A stretch of 64,000 bases of DNA from CAJQQY01 sp964564545 (GCA_964564545.1 CAZMBP010000036.1:10328-74327); one strand, 5' to 3'. Shown: positions 26,281-34,835, counted from the first letter of the stretch. Numbers and translations are program-made. The notes: a model not told the origin generated them from the letters alone.

Positions 26281-26727
26281 TTAAACAAGATTAACACTTC
26301 CACCAGCTCCTTCTATTGCAGTTTTTGCAGCATCAGAAATGGCATGTACATTAATAGAAAGACTAGCTTTCAATTCCCCCCTGCCTAAAATTTTAACTTT
26401 GTCATTTTTTCGGACAATACCACTTGCAACTAATGTTTCCATATTGATAGTTGTCAAGTTGTGTTTCTCAGAAATAGCTTGTAACCGGCTTAAGTTTAAT
26501 GGTACGAAATCTACTCGATTAGGATTTTTAAATCCTCTCTTTGGAAGACGCATTTGCAATGGCATTTGACCACCCTCAAAGTTACGTTTGCTTTTGTAAC
26601 CTGAACGAGACTTTGCACCTTTGTGACCACGTGTACTTGTACCACCATGACCTGAACCTTGTCCACGAGCTATTCTCTTTCCTTTTTTGACTGAACCTGC
26701 AGCGGGTTTGAGGTTGTGTAATTCCAT
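26281..26727 (-). CDS. rplO: 50S ribosomal protein L15
   Basis: A 148-residue protein beginning MELHNLKPAAGSVKKGKRIA with the Gly/Arg-rich loop GRGQGSGHGGTSTRGHKGAK-type segment, then FEGGQMPLQMRLPKRGF and a C-terminal domain. It is a late-assembly large-subunit protein. It lies between rpmD and secY with short gaps. Confidence 0.98.
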   Translation of the reverse strand: MELHNLKPAAGSVKKGKRIARGQGSGHGGTSTRGHKGAKSRSGYKSKRNFEGGQMPLQMRLPKRGFKNPNRVDFVPLNLSRLQAISEKHNLTTINMETLVASGIVRKNDKVKILGRGELKASLSINVHAISDAAKTAIEGAGGSVNLV

Positions 26728-26797
26728 GATTTTTATTTTTAAATTGAATTCAATAATGAATCCAAACTTTTTTACAAGAAATAATTACGTTAATAAA

Positions 26798-26977
26798 TTA
26801 CATTTGTTCCACTTTGACCAAGTGGTTTACTTTGGCAACCATCCCTAAAATTTGAGGGGTAGCTTCATGTACAACTGACCGATTCATTTTTCGAAGTCCT
26901 AATGCTTCCATTGTCGCCTTTTGACGCTTGCTACGGTCGATGACACTTCTTACTTGAGTAACTTTAATCTTTGCCAT
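26798..26977 (-). CDS. rpmD: 50S ribosomal protein L30
   Basis: A 59-residue protein from ATG 26977 to TAA 26798: MAKIKVTQVRSVIDRSKRQK, ATMEALGLRKMNRSVVHEAT, PQILGMVAKVNHLVKVEQM. The pattern (I..R..K....LGLRKMN..V....TP.I.GM...V.HLV.V) is that of bacterial L30. It fills the space between rpsE and rplO, its standard position. Confidence 0.96.
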   Translation of the reverse strand: MAKIKVTQVRSVIDRSKRQKATMEALGLRKMNRSVVHEATPQILGMVAKVNHLVKVEQM

Positions 26978-27020
26978 TTTTATTGGTTGATTAGTTTAGT
27001 TGAAAATATATTTCAACTAA

Positions 27021-27539
27021 TTATCCATTGAATAATTTTTCCATGCTAATATTACGTGTCTTCGCAACAGTCATTGGACTTCTTAATTTAGCCAATGCAT
27101 CAATAGTTGCCTTTACAACGTTGTGTGGATTTGAAGACCCTTGAGATTTAGCCAATACGTTGTGAACTCCTGCAATCTCTAAAACTGCACGCATTGCTCC
27201 ACCTGCAATTACCCCTGTACCATCAGAAGCTGGTTTGATTAAAACTTTACCAGCACCATATTTACCTTTCTGTTCGTGAGGAATGGTTCCTTTGTAAATC
27301 GGCACTTTAATCAAGTTTTTCTTGGCATCATCAACTGCTTTTGCAATAGACTCAGATACATCACGTGCTTTCCCTAATCCGTGTCCTACAGTACCTTTAC
27401 CATCTCCTACAACTACAATAGCTGCGAAACTGAAAGTACGTCCACCTTTAGTAACTTTTGCTACACGGTTAAGGTTAACTAACTTTTCTTTTAATTCTGA
27501 GTCAGCAGGCTTGATTCTTTTATCGTTATTCTTTGCCAT
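27021..27539 (-). CDS. rpsE: 30S ribosomal protein S5
   Basis: S5 (172 residues) is at the mRNA entry tunnel and affects decoding fidelity. It has the double-stranded RNA-binding-like N-domain (LVNLNRVAKVTKGGRTFSFA, VVVGDGKGTVGHGLGKARDV) and the C-domain (AGGAMRAVLEIAGVHNVLAK). Standard length and position between rplR and rpmD. Confidence 0.98.
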   Translation of the reverse strand: MAKNNDKRIKPADSELKEKLVNLNRVAKVTKGGRTFSFAAIVVVGDGKGTVGHGLGKARDVSESIAKAVDDAKKNLIKVPIYKGTIPHEQKGKYGAGKVLIKPASDGTGVIAGGAMRAVLEIAGVHNVLAKSQGSSNPHNVVKATIDALAKLRSPMTVAKTRNISMEKLFNG

Positions 27540-27607
27540 TATATAAATGATTTTAGGTTTGGATTCTATTTAAAATCGACCACCTGTTTTTTATTTTTCT
27601 AAAAAAA

Positions 27608-27955
27608 TTAAAATGCTAGTCCAGCTTCACGAGCTCCTTCCGCTAAGGCTTTCACACGTCCGTGATATAAATAACCACCCCTATCAAAAACTACCGAAGT
27701 AATATTATTAGAGTTTGCCTTTTCTGCTATTAATTTCCCAACAGCTTTTGCTTGCTCTACTTTTGGTCCAGTTGCACCACATTCTGTTGAAGAAGCTGCT
27801 GCAATTGTATTTCCGTTTACATCGTCAATTAATTGAGCATAGATTGCTTTGTTACTTCTGTAAACTGCTAATCTTGGTTTTTCAGCTGTACCGTTAATTT
27901 TCTTACGAATTCTTAAATGAATTCTTTTTCTACTTTGTTCTTTACTTAAAGCCAT
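27608..27955 (-). CDS. rplR: 50S ribosomal protein L18
   Basis: A 5S rRNA-binding protein of 115 residues, beginning MALSKEQSRKRIHLRIRKKI, with GTAEKPRLAVYRSNKAIYAQ and the C-terminal VVFDRGGYLYHGRVKALAEG. Canonical spc-operon position after rplF. Confidence 0.98.
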   Translation of the reverse strand: MALSKEQSRKRIHLRIRKKINGTAEKPRLAVYRSNKAIYAQLIDDVNGNTIAAASSTECGATGPKVEQAKAVGKLIAEKANSNNITSVVFDRGGYLYHGRVKALAEGAREAGLAF

Positions 27956-28035
27956 TTTGAAAATTTATTTTATACTCATGGTTTCTAAAAATTAGAGCAG
28001 CCATGAATCGAATTTTCTTATTAAAAATATTAAAA

Positions 28036-28590
28036 TTACTTAGCTGCAGTTTTACCTGCTTTTCTTCTAATTTCTTCACCTTTAAATCGAATACCTTTTC
28101 CTTTATAAGGTTCTGGTTTTCTAAAGGCTCTGATTTTAGCAGCAACTTGTCCAAGTAATTGCTTATCAGCACTTGATAATTTAATGGTTGGTGGTTTACC
28201 TTTCTCAGAAACAGTTTCTACTTTCACTTCATCAGGAAGTGCAAACATAACTGGGTGAGAATAACCTAAACTCATCGTCAATAATTGACCTTGATTATCA
28301 GCACGGTATCCTACCCCTACTAATTCCATTTCTTTAGTAAAACCAGTAGAAACACCTTCCACCATGTTTGCGATTAAAGAACGGTATAAACCATGTACAG
28401 ATCTATGACGTTTTTGATCAGTTGGACGAGATACAGTTAAGGTTCCATCCTCAATTGCTACTTTCAAGTCCGGGTCAATTTGTTGCGTCAATTTCCCATT
28501 AGGTCCGCTTACGCTAACCACGTTACTGTTACTCACAGAAACTTCAACCTTTGCAGGAAGTGAAATTGGTGCTTTTCCTATTCTAGACAT
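28036..28590 (-). CDS. rplF: 50S ribosomal protein L6
   Basis: A 184-residue two-domain protein near the factor-binding site. It starts MSRIGKAPISLPAKVEVSVS and has the second-domain signature KIRAFRKPEPYKGKGIRFKG. It sits 19 bases after rpsH. Confidence 0.98.
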   Translation of the reverse strand: MSRIGKAPISLPAKVEVSVSNSNVVSVSGPNGKLTQQIDPDLKVAIEDGTLTVSRPTDQKRHRSVHGLYRSLIANMVEGVSTGFTKEMELVGVGYRADNQGQLLTMSLGYSHPVMFALPDEVKVETVSEKGKPPTIKLSSADKQLLGQVAAKIRAFRKPEPYKGKGIRFKGEEIRRKAGKTAAK

Positions 28591-28609
28591 TACTTAAATG
28601 TTTTTTCAA

Positions 28610-29014
28610 TTAGTAAACATAACAGATTAACTCACCTCCTACATTCTCTGTCTTCGCTTTTTTATTAGTCATTACTCCTTTAGAAGTAGAAACAATTGCG
28701 ATTCCCAAGCCATTGATGATACGAGGAATTTCAGTTGCCTTTGCGTATTGACGCAAACCTGATTTACTGATTCTTCCCAACTTTCGGATGACAGGTTGCT
28801 TAGAAATAGGATCGTACTTAAGTGCGATACTAATAATACCTTGCTTACCTGCAGCATCATCAAATTTGTATTTGAGGATATATCCTTGGTCGTAGAGGAT
28901 TTCAGTAATACTCTTCTTCATTCTTGAAGAAGGGATCTCTACTACCCGGTGTCCTGCTTGTTGAGCATTACGGATACGGGTTAAGTAATCTGCTATTGGA
29001 TCTGTTACAGCCAT
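28610..29014 (-). CDS. rpsH: 30S ribosomal protein S8
   Basis: S8 (134 residues) binds helix 21 of 16S rRNA and in E. coli represses the spc operon. It begins MAVTDPIADYLTRIRNAQQA and ends with the conserved GIAIVSTSKGVMTNKKAKTE and GGELICYVY. It lies between rpsN and rplF. Confidence 0.98.
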   Translation of the reverse strand: MAVTDPIADYLTRIRNAQQAGHRVVEIPSSRMKKSITEILYDQGYILKYKFDDAAGKQGIISIALKYDPISKQPVIRKLGRISKSGLRQYAKATEIPRIINGLGIAIVSTSKGVMTNKKAKTENVGGELICYVY

Positions 29015-29035
29015 TATATAAATTTTAAAAAATTA

Positions 29036-29305
29036 TTACCAACTAGCTTTAGTGATACCTGGGATTTTACCCTCAAGTGCCATCTTTCTAAATGTTACAC
29101 GATTAATTCCAAACATACGCATATATCCTTTCGGACGACCAGTTAATTTACACCGGTTATGCAATCTTACTTTTGCACCGTTACGTGGCAATTTATCTAA
29201 CTCTTCCCACTTTCCTTCTTTCTTCAATTGCGCGCGTAAATCTGCATACTTAGCTACAAGACGCTCTCTTTTTCTTTCTCTTGCTATTAATGATTTTCTA
29301 GCCAT
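29036..29305 (-). CDS. rpsN: 30S ribosomal protein S14, zinc-less form
   Basis: An 89-residue S14 that starts MARKSLIARERKRERLVAKY and ends NRVTFRKMALEGKIPGITKASW (last 20: VTFRKMALEGKIPGITKASW). It lacks the CxxC zinc pairs, so it is the C-minus long form. I place the start at ATG 29305; in-frame codons upstream would add eight unrelated residues. It lies between rplE and rpsH. Confidence 0.97.
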   Translation of the reverse strand: MARKSLIARERKRERLVAKYADLRAQLKKEGKWEELDKLPRNGAKVRLHNRCKLTGRPKGYMRMFGINRVTFRKMALEGKIPGITKASW

Positions 29306-29377
29306 TATTATTGAGATTTTTAGAGTCAAAAAAAAGACTCAAGTGAAAAACTTGATGTCTCTTTTAATCACCTATGA

Positions 29378-29935
29378 TTAATTTCTTTGATTTTTGAAAG
29401 GCATCCCAATCATCTTCAACAATTCTAATGCTTCTGCATCAGTATTAGCTGTAGTTACGATAGTGATATCCATTCCTGTGATCTTACTTACTTTATCCAA
29501 ATCAATCTCTGGGAAAATGATTTGTTCAGTAACACCCATTGTGTAATTTCCTCTTCCGTCAAAACTTTTATCATTGATTCCTCGGAAATCTCGTACTCGT
29601 GGTAAAGCAACAGTAATCAATCGATCTAAGAATTCATACATTTGATCGTTTCGAAGAGTTACTCTTGAACCAATCGTCATTCCGTCTCTTAATTTAAAGT
29701 TCGAAACTGATTTTCTTGCTTTTGTTGGAACTGCTTTTTGACCAGCAATCATCGTCATTTCTGCCAATGCATTGTCAACCAACTTTTTATCTTGAGTTGC
29801 CATTCCGACACCCTGATTCAAGCATACCTTTACAATTTTAGGTACTTGCATAATCGTACTATACTGGAATTTTTCCATTAAAGCAGATACGATTTCGTTC
29901 CGATATTTTTCTTTAAGTCTTGGACTGTAGCTCAT
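29378..29935 (-). CDS. rplE: 50S ribosomal protein L5
   Basis: A 5S rRNA-binding protein of 185 residues, with KVCLNQGVG, KPVPTKARKSVSNFKLRDG-type sequence (here AVPTKARKSVSNFKLRDGM) and RDFRGINDKSFDGRGNYTMG. Its ATG overlaps the rplX stop by one base (TAATG), which suggests translational coupling. Confidence 0.98.
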   Translation of the reverse strand: MSYSPRLKEKYRNEIVSALMEKFQYSTIMQVPKIVKVCLNQGVGMATQDKKLVDNALAEMTMIAGQKAVPTKARKSVSNFKLRDGMTIGSRVTLRNDQMYEFLDRLITVALPRVRDFRGINDKSFDGRGNYTMGVTEQIIFPEIDLDKVSKITGMDITIVTTANTDAEALELLKMIGMPFKNQRN

Positions 29936-30279
29936 TACTTAATTATTTCTCCAGATTTTTTAGAATATCTTACCAATTTACCATCTACCTCTTTTCTTCC
30001 AACCCGAGTTGCATCTCCAGTTTTTGGATCTACTAACATCAAGTTTGAAATATGAATAGGCATTGGTTTTTCCTGAATTCCTCCAGGATTATCTTGTGTA
30101 GGTTTATTATGCTTTTTAGCGATATTAACCCCATCCACAATGGCACGGTACTTTTTAGGGAAAACTTCCATTACTTCCCGTGCTGTATTACTTTTGCTTG
30201 CTCCAGAGATAACCAATACTTTGTCACCTTTCTTAATGTGAATTTTAGGAGCGAAACGCTTTTGATTTGATTTTGCCAT
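29935..30279 (-). CDS. rplX: 50S ribosomal protein L24
   Basis: A 114-residue early-assembly protein with the KOW motif (KIHIKKGDKVLVISGASKSN) and VDGVNIAKKHNKPTQDNPGG. Its stop codon shares one base with the rplE start. Confidence 0.98.
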   Translation of the reverse strand: MAKSNQKRFAPKIHIKKGDKVLVISGASKSNTAREVMEVFPKKYRAIVDGVNIAKKHNKPTQDNPGGIQEKPMPIHISNLMLVDPKTGDATRVGRKEVDGKLVRYSKKSGEIIK

Positions 30280-30301
30280 GATTGCAACTAATTTTTAAAT
30301 C

Positions 30302-30667
30302 TTATAAAACCTCAGGAGCCAATGAAATGATTCTCATGTAATCCTTGTCACGTAATTCACGTGCAACAGGGCCAAAAATACGTGTACCTCTTGGCTCATC
30401 ACTTGGATTCAATAAAACAACTGCATTGTCATCAAATCGAATGTAAGAACCATCTTTACGACGAATTTCTTTTTTAGTACGAACTACAACTGCTGTAGAA
30501 ACAGTACCTTTTTTTACACCACCAGGAGAAGCTTCTTTAACCGTAACAACGATTTTGTCTCCAATAGATGCGTAGCGACGACCAGATCCACCCAATACTC
30601 GGATACACAAAACTTCTTTTGCACCACTATTGTCAGCCACTTTTAATCTAGACTCTTGTTGAATCAT
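30302..30667 (-). CDS. rplN: 50S ribosomal protein L14
   Basis: A highly conserved 121-residue protein of bridge B5/B8: MIQQESRLKVADNSGAKEVL, RRYASIGDKIVVTVKEASPG and GTRIFGPVARELRDKDYMRI. A 145-base spacer separates it from rpsQ, longer than elsewhere in the cluster and with two possible hairpins. Confidence 0.98.
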   Translation of the reverse strand: MIQQESRLKVADNSGAKEVLCIRVLGGSGRRYASIGDKIVVTVKEASPGGVKKGTVSTAVVVRTKKEIRRKDGSYIRFDDNAVVLLNPSDEPRGTRIFGPVARELRDKDYMRIISLAPEVL

Positions 30668-30748
30668 TTTACTATTATTTAAGTTCTACCGAATTTGACT
30701 TCAGTATTATTCTAATATTTTTGCTAAAAATTGGAAAAATGGAATAGC

Positions 30749-30807
30749 GGTTTTTAACAAATTCCACATTCCATCTCTCAAGTAATTAGTTCCAACTATT
30801 TGGAACG
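30749..30807 (-). promoter_or_regulatory. paired hairpins in the rpsQ-rplN spacer
   Basis: GTTCCAA-CTAT-TTGGAAC (30790-30807) is a perfect 7-bp hairpin, and ATGGAAT / ATTCCAT flank 30749-30776. Both lie in the unusually long 145-base gap before rplN. They may be a regulatory or processing site. Confidence 0.35.
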
Positions 30808-30812
30808 ATATA

Positions 30813-31079
30813 TTACTTAGCTCTTTCAATAACCTCAACTAATCTCCATCTCTTTTTTGCACTTAATGGACGAGATTCCATAATCTTTACAGTATCGCCG
30901 ATGTTGCAATCGTTAGTCTCGTCATGCGCCATAAACTTTTTAGTTTTCTTGACAAACTTCCCATAAATAGGGTGACGTAATCGACGCTCAACTTGAACTG
31001 TTATAGTTTTATCCATTTTATTACTAGACACAACACCAATTCGTGTCTTTTTGGATGGTTTTTTTGCAATTTCAGTCAT
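30813..31079 (-). CDS. rpsQ: 30S ribosomal protein S17
   Basis: An OB-fold protein of 88 residues: KKTRIGVVSSNKMDKTITVQ and GDTVKIMESRPLSAKKRWRL are the family signatures. ATG 31079 is the natural start, four bases after the rpmC stop. An upstream codon inside rpmC would add seven residues and is not needed. Confidence 0.97.
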   Translation of the reverse strand: MTEIAKKPSKKTRIGVVSSNKMDKTITVQVERRLRHPIYGKFVKKTKKFMAHDETNDCNIGDTVKIMESRPLSAKKRWRLVEVIERAK

Positions 31080-31083
31080 GATA

Positions 31084-31338
31084 TTATTTTCTTCTTGCAC
31101 GAATTTTTGATCTTTTTGCTAATTGTTCAGGAGTCATTGCTGCAACTTCTCTTCTTCTAATCTCAGTTTTCAACCGAGCAACATCTCTTCGCAATTCTCT
31201 TAACTCTAAAGGATTATCTAATCCTCTAATCGCATGATCAAAAGTTAATTTTTGATACGCATTTTCAGTTTCTGTCAACATCTCTTTCAAGTCGTTGTCA
31301 TTACTTTCTTGCAGGTCTAAATATTTCTTGGTTGCCAT
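31084..31338 (-). CDS. rpmC: 50S ribosomal protein L29
   Basis: A helical-hairpin protein at the tunnel exit, 84 residues against the usual 63-70. The core ...LKEMLTETENAYQKLTFDHA ... NPLELRELRRDVARLKTEIR is clear. The extra length is a C-terminal basic tail (AAMTPEQLAKRSKIRARRK). It lies between rplP and rpsQ. Confidence 0.97.
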   Translation of the reverse strand: MATKKYLDLQESNDNDLKEMLTETENAYQKLTFDHAIRGLDNPLELRELRRDVARLKTEIRRREVAAMTPEQLAKRSKIRARRK

Positions 31339-31365
31339 TATCGAGCAATTTTTTTTTATTAAGAT

Positions 31366-31785
31366 TTATCCAACGTAATCTCTACGCTTGACTATTTTCG
31401 TCATTACAGGTAACTTCTGAGCTGCTAATCTTAATGCCTCATTAGCTGTCTCTTCAGTCACTCCATCTAATTCGAACATAATTCGTCCAGGTTGAACCTG
31501 TGCTATATAATGGTCTAACGCTCCTTTCCCCTTACCCATCCTTACCTCAGCAGGTTTTGACGTAATTGGTTTGTCTGGAAAAATACGAATCCATACATTC
31601 CCCTCTCTTTTCATATGACGAGTCATCGCGATACGAGCAGATTCTATTTGACGACTGGTAATACGACCAGCATCAAGTGACTTCAAACCAAAAGTTCCGA
31701 AAGAAATAGTACTACCTCTATAAGCTAGTCCTTTATTTCTACCCTTCTGTTGCTTTCGATATTTTGTTCTTTTCGGTTGTAACAT
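31366..31785 (-). CDS. rplP: 50S ribosomal protein L16
   Basis: A 139-residue A-site protein: MLQPKRTKYRKQQKGRNKGL, IESARIAMTRHMKREGNVWI and the conserved RMGKGKGALDHYIAQVQPGR. It is preceded by a 222-base gap after rpsC that contains a promoter-like box, so it may head its own transcript. Confidence 0.98.
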   Translation of the reverse strand: MLQPKRTKYRKQQKGRNKGLAYRGSTISFGTFGLKSLDAGRITSRQIESARIAMTRHMKREGNVWIRIFPDKPITSKPAEVRMGKGKGALDHYIAQVQPGRIMFELDGVTEETANEALRLAAQKLPVMTKIVKRRDYVG

Positions 31786-31877
31786 TGTGAATACATTTTT
31801 TTGCTAAAACCACCACAAAACGTGGCTAAATGGTCTATAAAATCTGACAATTTGATACCGCTTCCTGAAAAGCTGTG

Positions 31878-31951
31878 CAAAGGTACAAGATTTTTTCTTT
31901 TTTCCTATTAAAAGGGATGTGAAATTTAGATATTTTTTTAAAAAAATATCT
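31878..31951 (-). promoter_or_regulatory. promoter-like box and palindrome between rpsC and rplP
   Basis: The minus strand carries TACCTTTGCACA (box at 31885-31878), a good TAnnTTTG, about 93 bases before the rplP start, without an obvious -33 TTG. Just upstream lies a perfect 24-base AT palindrome (31928-31951, AGATATTTTTTT and its complement) that may block read-through from rpsC. Confidence 0.5.
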
Positions 31952-32007
31952 TTTTTATGAAACCTTTAGAAAACCAAATCAAAAACCTGGCTTTCTAAAG
32001 TAGAATT

Positions 32008-32778
32008 TTATCTTTTATCATTACCTCTTCCTCGGCCTCCACCTCTTCGGTCTCCACCTCTGCCTCGACCACCACGGCCTCTTCGATCACCACCTCGACC
32101 GCCTCGGCCTCCTTTCTCATTGCTTGCTCCAGCATTTGGAGATAAGTCTGGTTTTCCAAGGATCTCTCCTTTACAAATCCATACTTTTACACCAATTTTA
32201 CCATAAACGGTCAAAGCTTCTTTCAAAGAGTAATCGATATCAGCTCGGAAGGTATGTAAAGGAGTTCTTCCTTGCTTGAACTCTTCTGATCGTGCCATCT
32301 CTGCTCCATTCAATCTTCCTGACACTCTAATTTTAATACCTTGTGCTCCTCCTCGCATTGCTGCTTGGATAGACATTTTAGATGCCCTTCTATAATTTAT
32401 CCGAGCTTCTAACTGTTTAGCAATACTTTCAGCAACAACAGCAGCACTAGTTTCAGGTCGACGAATTTCGATAATGTTGATTTGAACATCCTTAGATGTT
32501 AATTTTTTCAACTCTTCTCTTACTCGATCAACTTCTTGACCACCTTTTCCGATTACGATACCAGGACGTGATGTGTGAATTGTTACACTAATTCGTTTTA
32601 GAGATCGCTCGATAACGATTTTAGCGATTCCACCTTTTCTGATACGTGCGTTAAGGTAGTTTCTGATTTTTTCATCTTCTACTACTTTGTCACCAAAGTT
32701 CTTTCCACCATACCAGCTTGACTCCCATCCTTTGATGATTCCTAAACGATTACCTATTGGATTTGTCTTTTGACCCAT
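32008..32778 (-). CDS. rpsC: 30S ribosomal protein S3 with RGG-type C-terminal tail
   Basis: S3 forms part of the mRNA entry helicase. Residues 1-210 are canonical: MGQKTNPIGNRLGIIKGWES, the KH motif PGIVIGKGGQEVDRVREELK, and GAQGIKIRVSGRLNGAEMAR. At 256 residues it exceeds the usual 210-240. The last roughly 40 residues are almost only Gly, Arg and Asp (GGRGGRGGDRRGRGGRGRGG), an RGG-box-like tail that could bind RNA. It is followed by a 222-base gap. Confidence 0.97.
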   Translation of the reverse strand: MGQKTNPIGNRLGIIKGWESSWYGGKNFGDKVVEDEKIRNYLNARIRKGGIAKIVIERSLKRISVTIHTSRPGIVIGKGGQEVDRVREELKKLTSKDVQINIIEIRRPETSAAVVAESIAKQLEARINYRRASKMSIQAAMRGGAQGIKIRVSGRLNGAEMARSEEFKQGRTPLHTFRADIDYSLKEALTVYGKIGVKVWICKGEILGKPDLSPNAGASNEKGGRGGRGGDRRGRGGRGRGGDRRGGGRGRGNDKR

Positions 32779-32840
32779 ATTTAGAAATTAGTGATGAAGG
32801 AGGAATGAAGTTCATTCTCATCATTCATCGTTTAAAAATT

Positions 32841-33242
32841 TTATTCTTCTTCGTCGTTAGCCGTAGTGCTTGCAGCTTCTTGATCTTTAGCTGTAGGAAT
32901 ACGGTTTTCAACAATAATTGTAACGTGGTTTGTTCTTTTTCGAATTCTGTGAGCTCGTCCATGAGGAGCTGGTCGAAATCTTTTTAACATGGTTCCACCG
33001 TCAACGAATGCTGTTTTGATAAACAAGTTGTGGTCATCTGCATCTGCAGCACCATCATGTTTGTTCTCCCAGTTAGAGATAGCCGACACGACTACTTTTT
33101 CCAACCAAGTTGCAGCTTCTTTTTTAGTGAACTTTAAAATATTTAAAGCCTCTTCCACATTTTTACCACGAATGTTATCCACTACTAATCGCATTTTACG
33201 AGGAGACATTGGACAATTTTTAAGTTTAGCTACTGCTTCCAT
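32841..33242 (-). CDS. rplV: 50S ribosomal protein L22
   Basis: L22 (133 residues) lines the exit tunnel. It starts MEAVAKLKNCPMSPRKMRLV and contains the tunnel loop region RFRPAPHGRAHRIRKRTNHV. I use ATG 33242; codons upstream read through a run of TTTTGAA repeats and are non-coding. It ends with an acidic tail (TTANDEEE). Confidence 0.97.
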   Translation of the reverse strand: MEAVAKLKNCPMSPRKMRLVVDNIRGKNVEEALNILKFTKKEAATWLEKVVVSAISNWENKHDGAADADDHNLFIKTAFVDGGTMLKRFRPAPHGRAHRIRKRTNHVTIIVENRIPTAKDQEAASTTANDEEE

Positions 33243-33252
33243 TATTATAATG

Positions 33253-33292
33253 ATTTTGAATTTTGAATTTTGAATTTTGAATATTTCAAAAT
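33253..33292. repeat. short TTTTGAA tandem repeat between rpsS and rplV
   Basis: Four to five copies of ATTTTGA lie in tandem at 33253-33281, followed by the inverted form TTTCAAAATTCA. It is AT-rich low-complexity DNA in a 79-base spacer, with possible hairpin formation. Confidence 0.5.
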
Positions 33293-33321
33293 TCACTATT
33301 CACATTCAGAATTAAAAATGC

Positions 33322-33591
33322 TTATTTTTTCTTATTCCCAGCGTGACCACGGAAGTTACGCGTTGGAGAAAATTCACCTAATTTATGACCTACCATATTT
33401 TCTGTAACAAAAACAGGAACAAAAGTTTTCCCATTATGCACAGCGATGGTTTCACCTACCATAGTAGGGATAATCATAGAAGAGCGTGACCATGTTTTGA
33501 TAACAGTCTTCTTTTTGGTTTCCTTTGCTTTCGCTAATTTGACCAAAAGTTTGTGAAAAACGTATGGTCCTTTTCTAAGTGATCTAGCCAT
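33322..33591 (-). CDS. rpsS: 30S ribosomal protein S19
   Basis: An 89-residue head protein: MARSLRKGPYVFHKLLVKLA, TWSRSSMIIPTMVGETIAVH and LGEFSPTRNFRGHAG. Start ATG 33591; the frame extends upstream but those residues are unlike S19. Confidence 0.97.
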   Translation of the reverse strand: MARSLRKGPYVFHKLLVKLAKAKETKKKTVIKTWSRSSMIIPTMVGETIAVHNGKTFVPVFVTENMVGHKLGEFSPTRNFRGHAGNKKK

Positions 33592-33661
33592 TTTGATTAT
33601 GGTTAATTTTAATCGTAAAAAACTGATAGTCAGCAATTTATCAATTAAGAATATTTAATTA

Positions 33662-34489
33662 TTATTTACTTTTTCTCTTAGAGATAATTAATTTCTCAGA
33701 GTGTTTCTTTCTATTTCTAGTTTTTTGACCTTTAGCCATTACACCAGTTCTAGATCGTGGATGTCCACCTGAAGATTTACCTTCACCACCACCCATTGGG
33801 TGATCAACTGGATTCATCGCAACCCCTCTAACTCGTGGTCTTCTTCCTAACCATCTCTTCCGTCCAGCTTTTCCTAAAACTTGAAGACCATGATCTGGAT
33901 TTGAAGTTACTCCCATCGTTGCTCTACAAGTCAATAAGATTCTTCGAACTTCACCTGATGGCAATTTGATGATCGCGTATTTTCCTTCTCTACTTGAAAG
34001 AGTAGCATAAGTTCCAGCACTTCTTGCGATAGCGGCACCTTTACCAGGTTGCATTTCAATTGCATGAATAGTTGAACCTAAAGGAATTTCACTTAATAAA
34101 AGTGTGTTCCCAACATCAGGAGTCGCACCTTTACCAGATTTAATTTCAGCACCTACTTGCAATCCATTTGGAGCAATGATGTATCTTTTTTCTCCATCTT
34201 GGTATTCTACCAAAGCAATGAAAGCCGTTCTATTCGGATCGTACTCGATAGTTTTAACCGTTGCAGACATGTCATCTTTATTTCTTTTGAAATCGATAAC
34301 ACGGTAACGACGTTTGTGTCCACCACCTCTGTTCCGCATGGTCATTTTACCTGAACTGTTCCGTCCACCTGTTTTTTTCAAAGAAGTGGTCAAACTTTTC
34401 TCAGGTTTATCTGTCGTTAAGATAGAGTAATCATTACCTACACGGTGACGAAGACCTGGAGTAATTGGATTATATTTTTTAACTGGCAT
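33662..34489 (-). CDS. rplB: 50S ribosomal protein L2
   Basis: A 275-residue peptidyl-transferase-centre protein: YNPITPGLRHRVGNDYSILT, GGGHKRRYRVIDFKRNKDDM and the conserved GVAMNPVDHPMGGGEGKSSG with the essential His. Full length, between rplW and rpsS. Confidence 0.98.
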   Translation of the reverse strand: MPVKKYNPITPGLRHRVGNDYSILTTDKPEKSLTTSLKKTGGRNSSGKMTMRNRGGGHKRRYRVIDFKRNKDDMSATVKTIEYDPNRTAFIALVEYQDGEKRYIIAPNGLQVGAEIKSGKGATPDVGNTLLLSEIPLGSTIHAIEMQPGKGAAIARSAGTYATLSSREGKYAIIKLPSGEVRRILLTCRATMGVTSNPDHGLQVLGKAGRKRWLGRRPRVRGVAMNPVDHPMGGGEGKSSGGHPRSRTGVMAKGQKTRNRKKHSEKLIISKRKSK

Positions 34490-34538
34490 CTTCTAAAAAG
34501 TTTTTATTGTTGGTTATTTGATTAAATCAAATAACTAA

Positions 34539-34835
34539 TTATATATCTCCAAAGAAATCAATGTTCTCTCCTTCTGAAAGGGTAATGATTGCTTTTTTGT
34601 AACCTGAAACGGCACCTTTAACAACCCCAGAACGTGTATTTCTAGATTTAGATTTTTTAGGCATATTAATCGTGTTGACAGAATCAACTGATACGTTGAA
34701 TTGCTTCTCAACAGCCTTTCTGATTTCAACTTTATTCGCAGTTTTTGCAACAATAAAGCTGTACTGACCCATATTCTCAGATAAAGTCTCTGCTTTCTCT
34801 GTAATAATTGGTTTGATAATAATGTTCTTTGCCAT
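34539..34835 (-). CDS. rplW: 50S ribosomal protein L23
   Basis: A 98-residue tunnel-exit protein that docks trigger factor and SRP. It begins MAKNIIIKPIITEKAETLSE, with NKVEIRKAVEKQFNVSVDSV and a basic loop. An overlapping frame on the same strand (34535-34864) is not coding. Confidence 0.97.
   Translation of the reverse strand: MAKNIIIKPIITEKAETLSENMGQYSFIVAKTANKVEIRKAVEKQFNVSVDSVNTINMPKKSKSRNTRSGVVKGAVSGYKKAIITLSEGENIDFFGDI

Noticed and set aside
31928..31951. Standard intrinsic terminator after rpsC
   Set aside because: The palindrome is purely AT and no T run follows on the operon strand.
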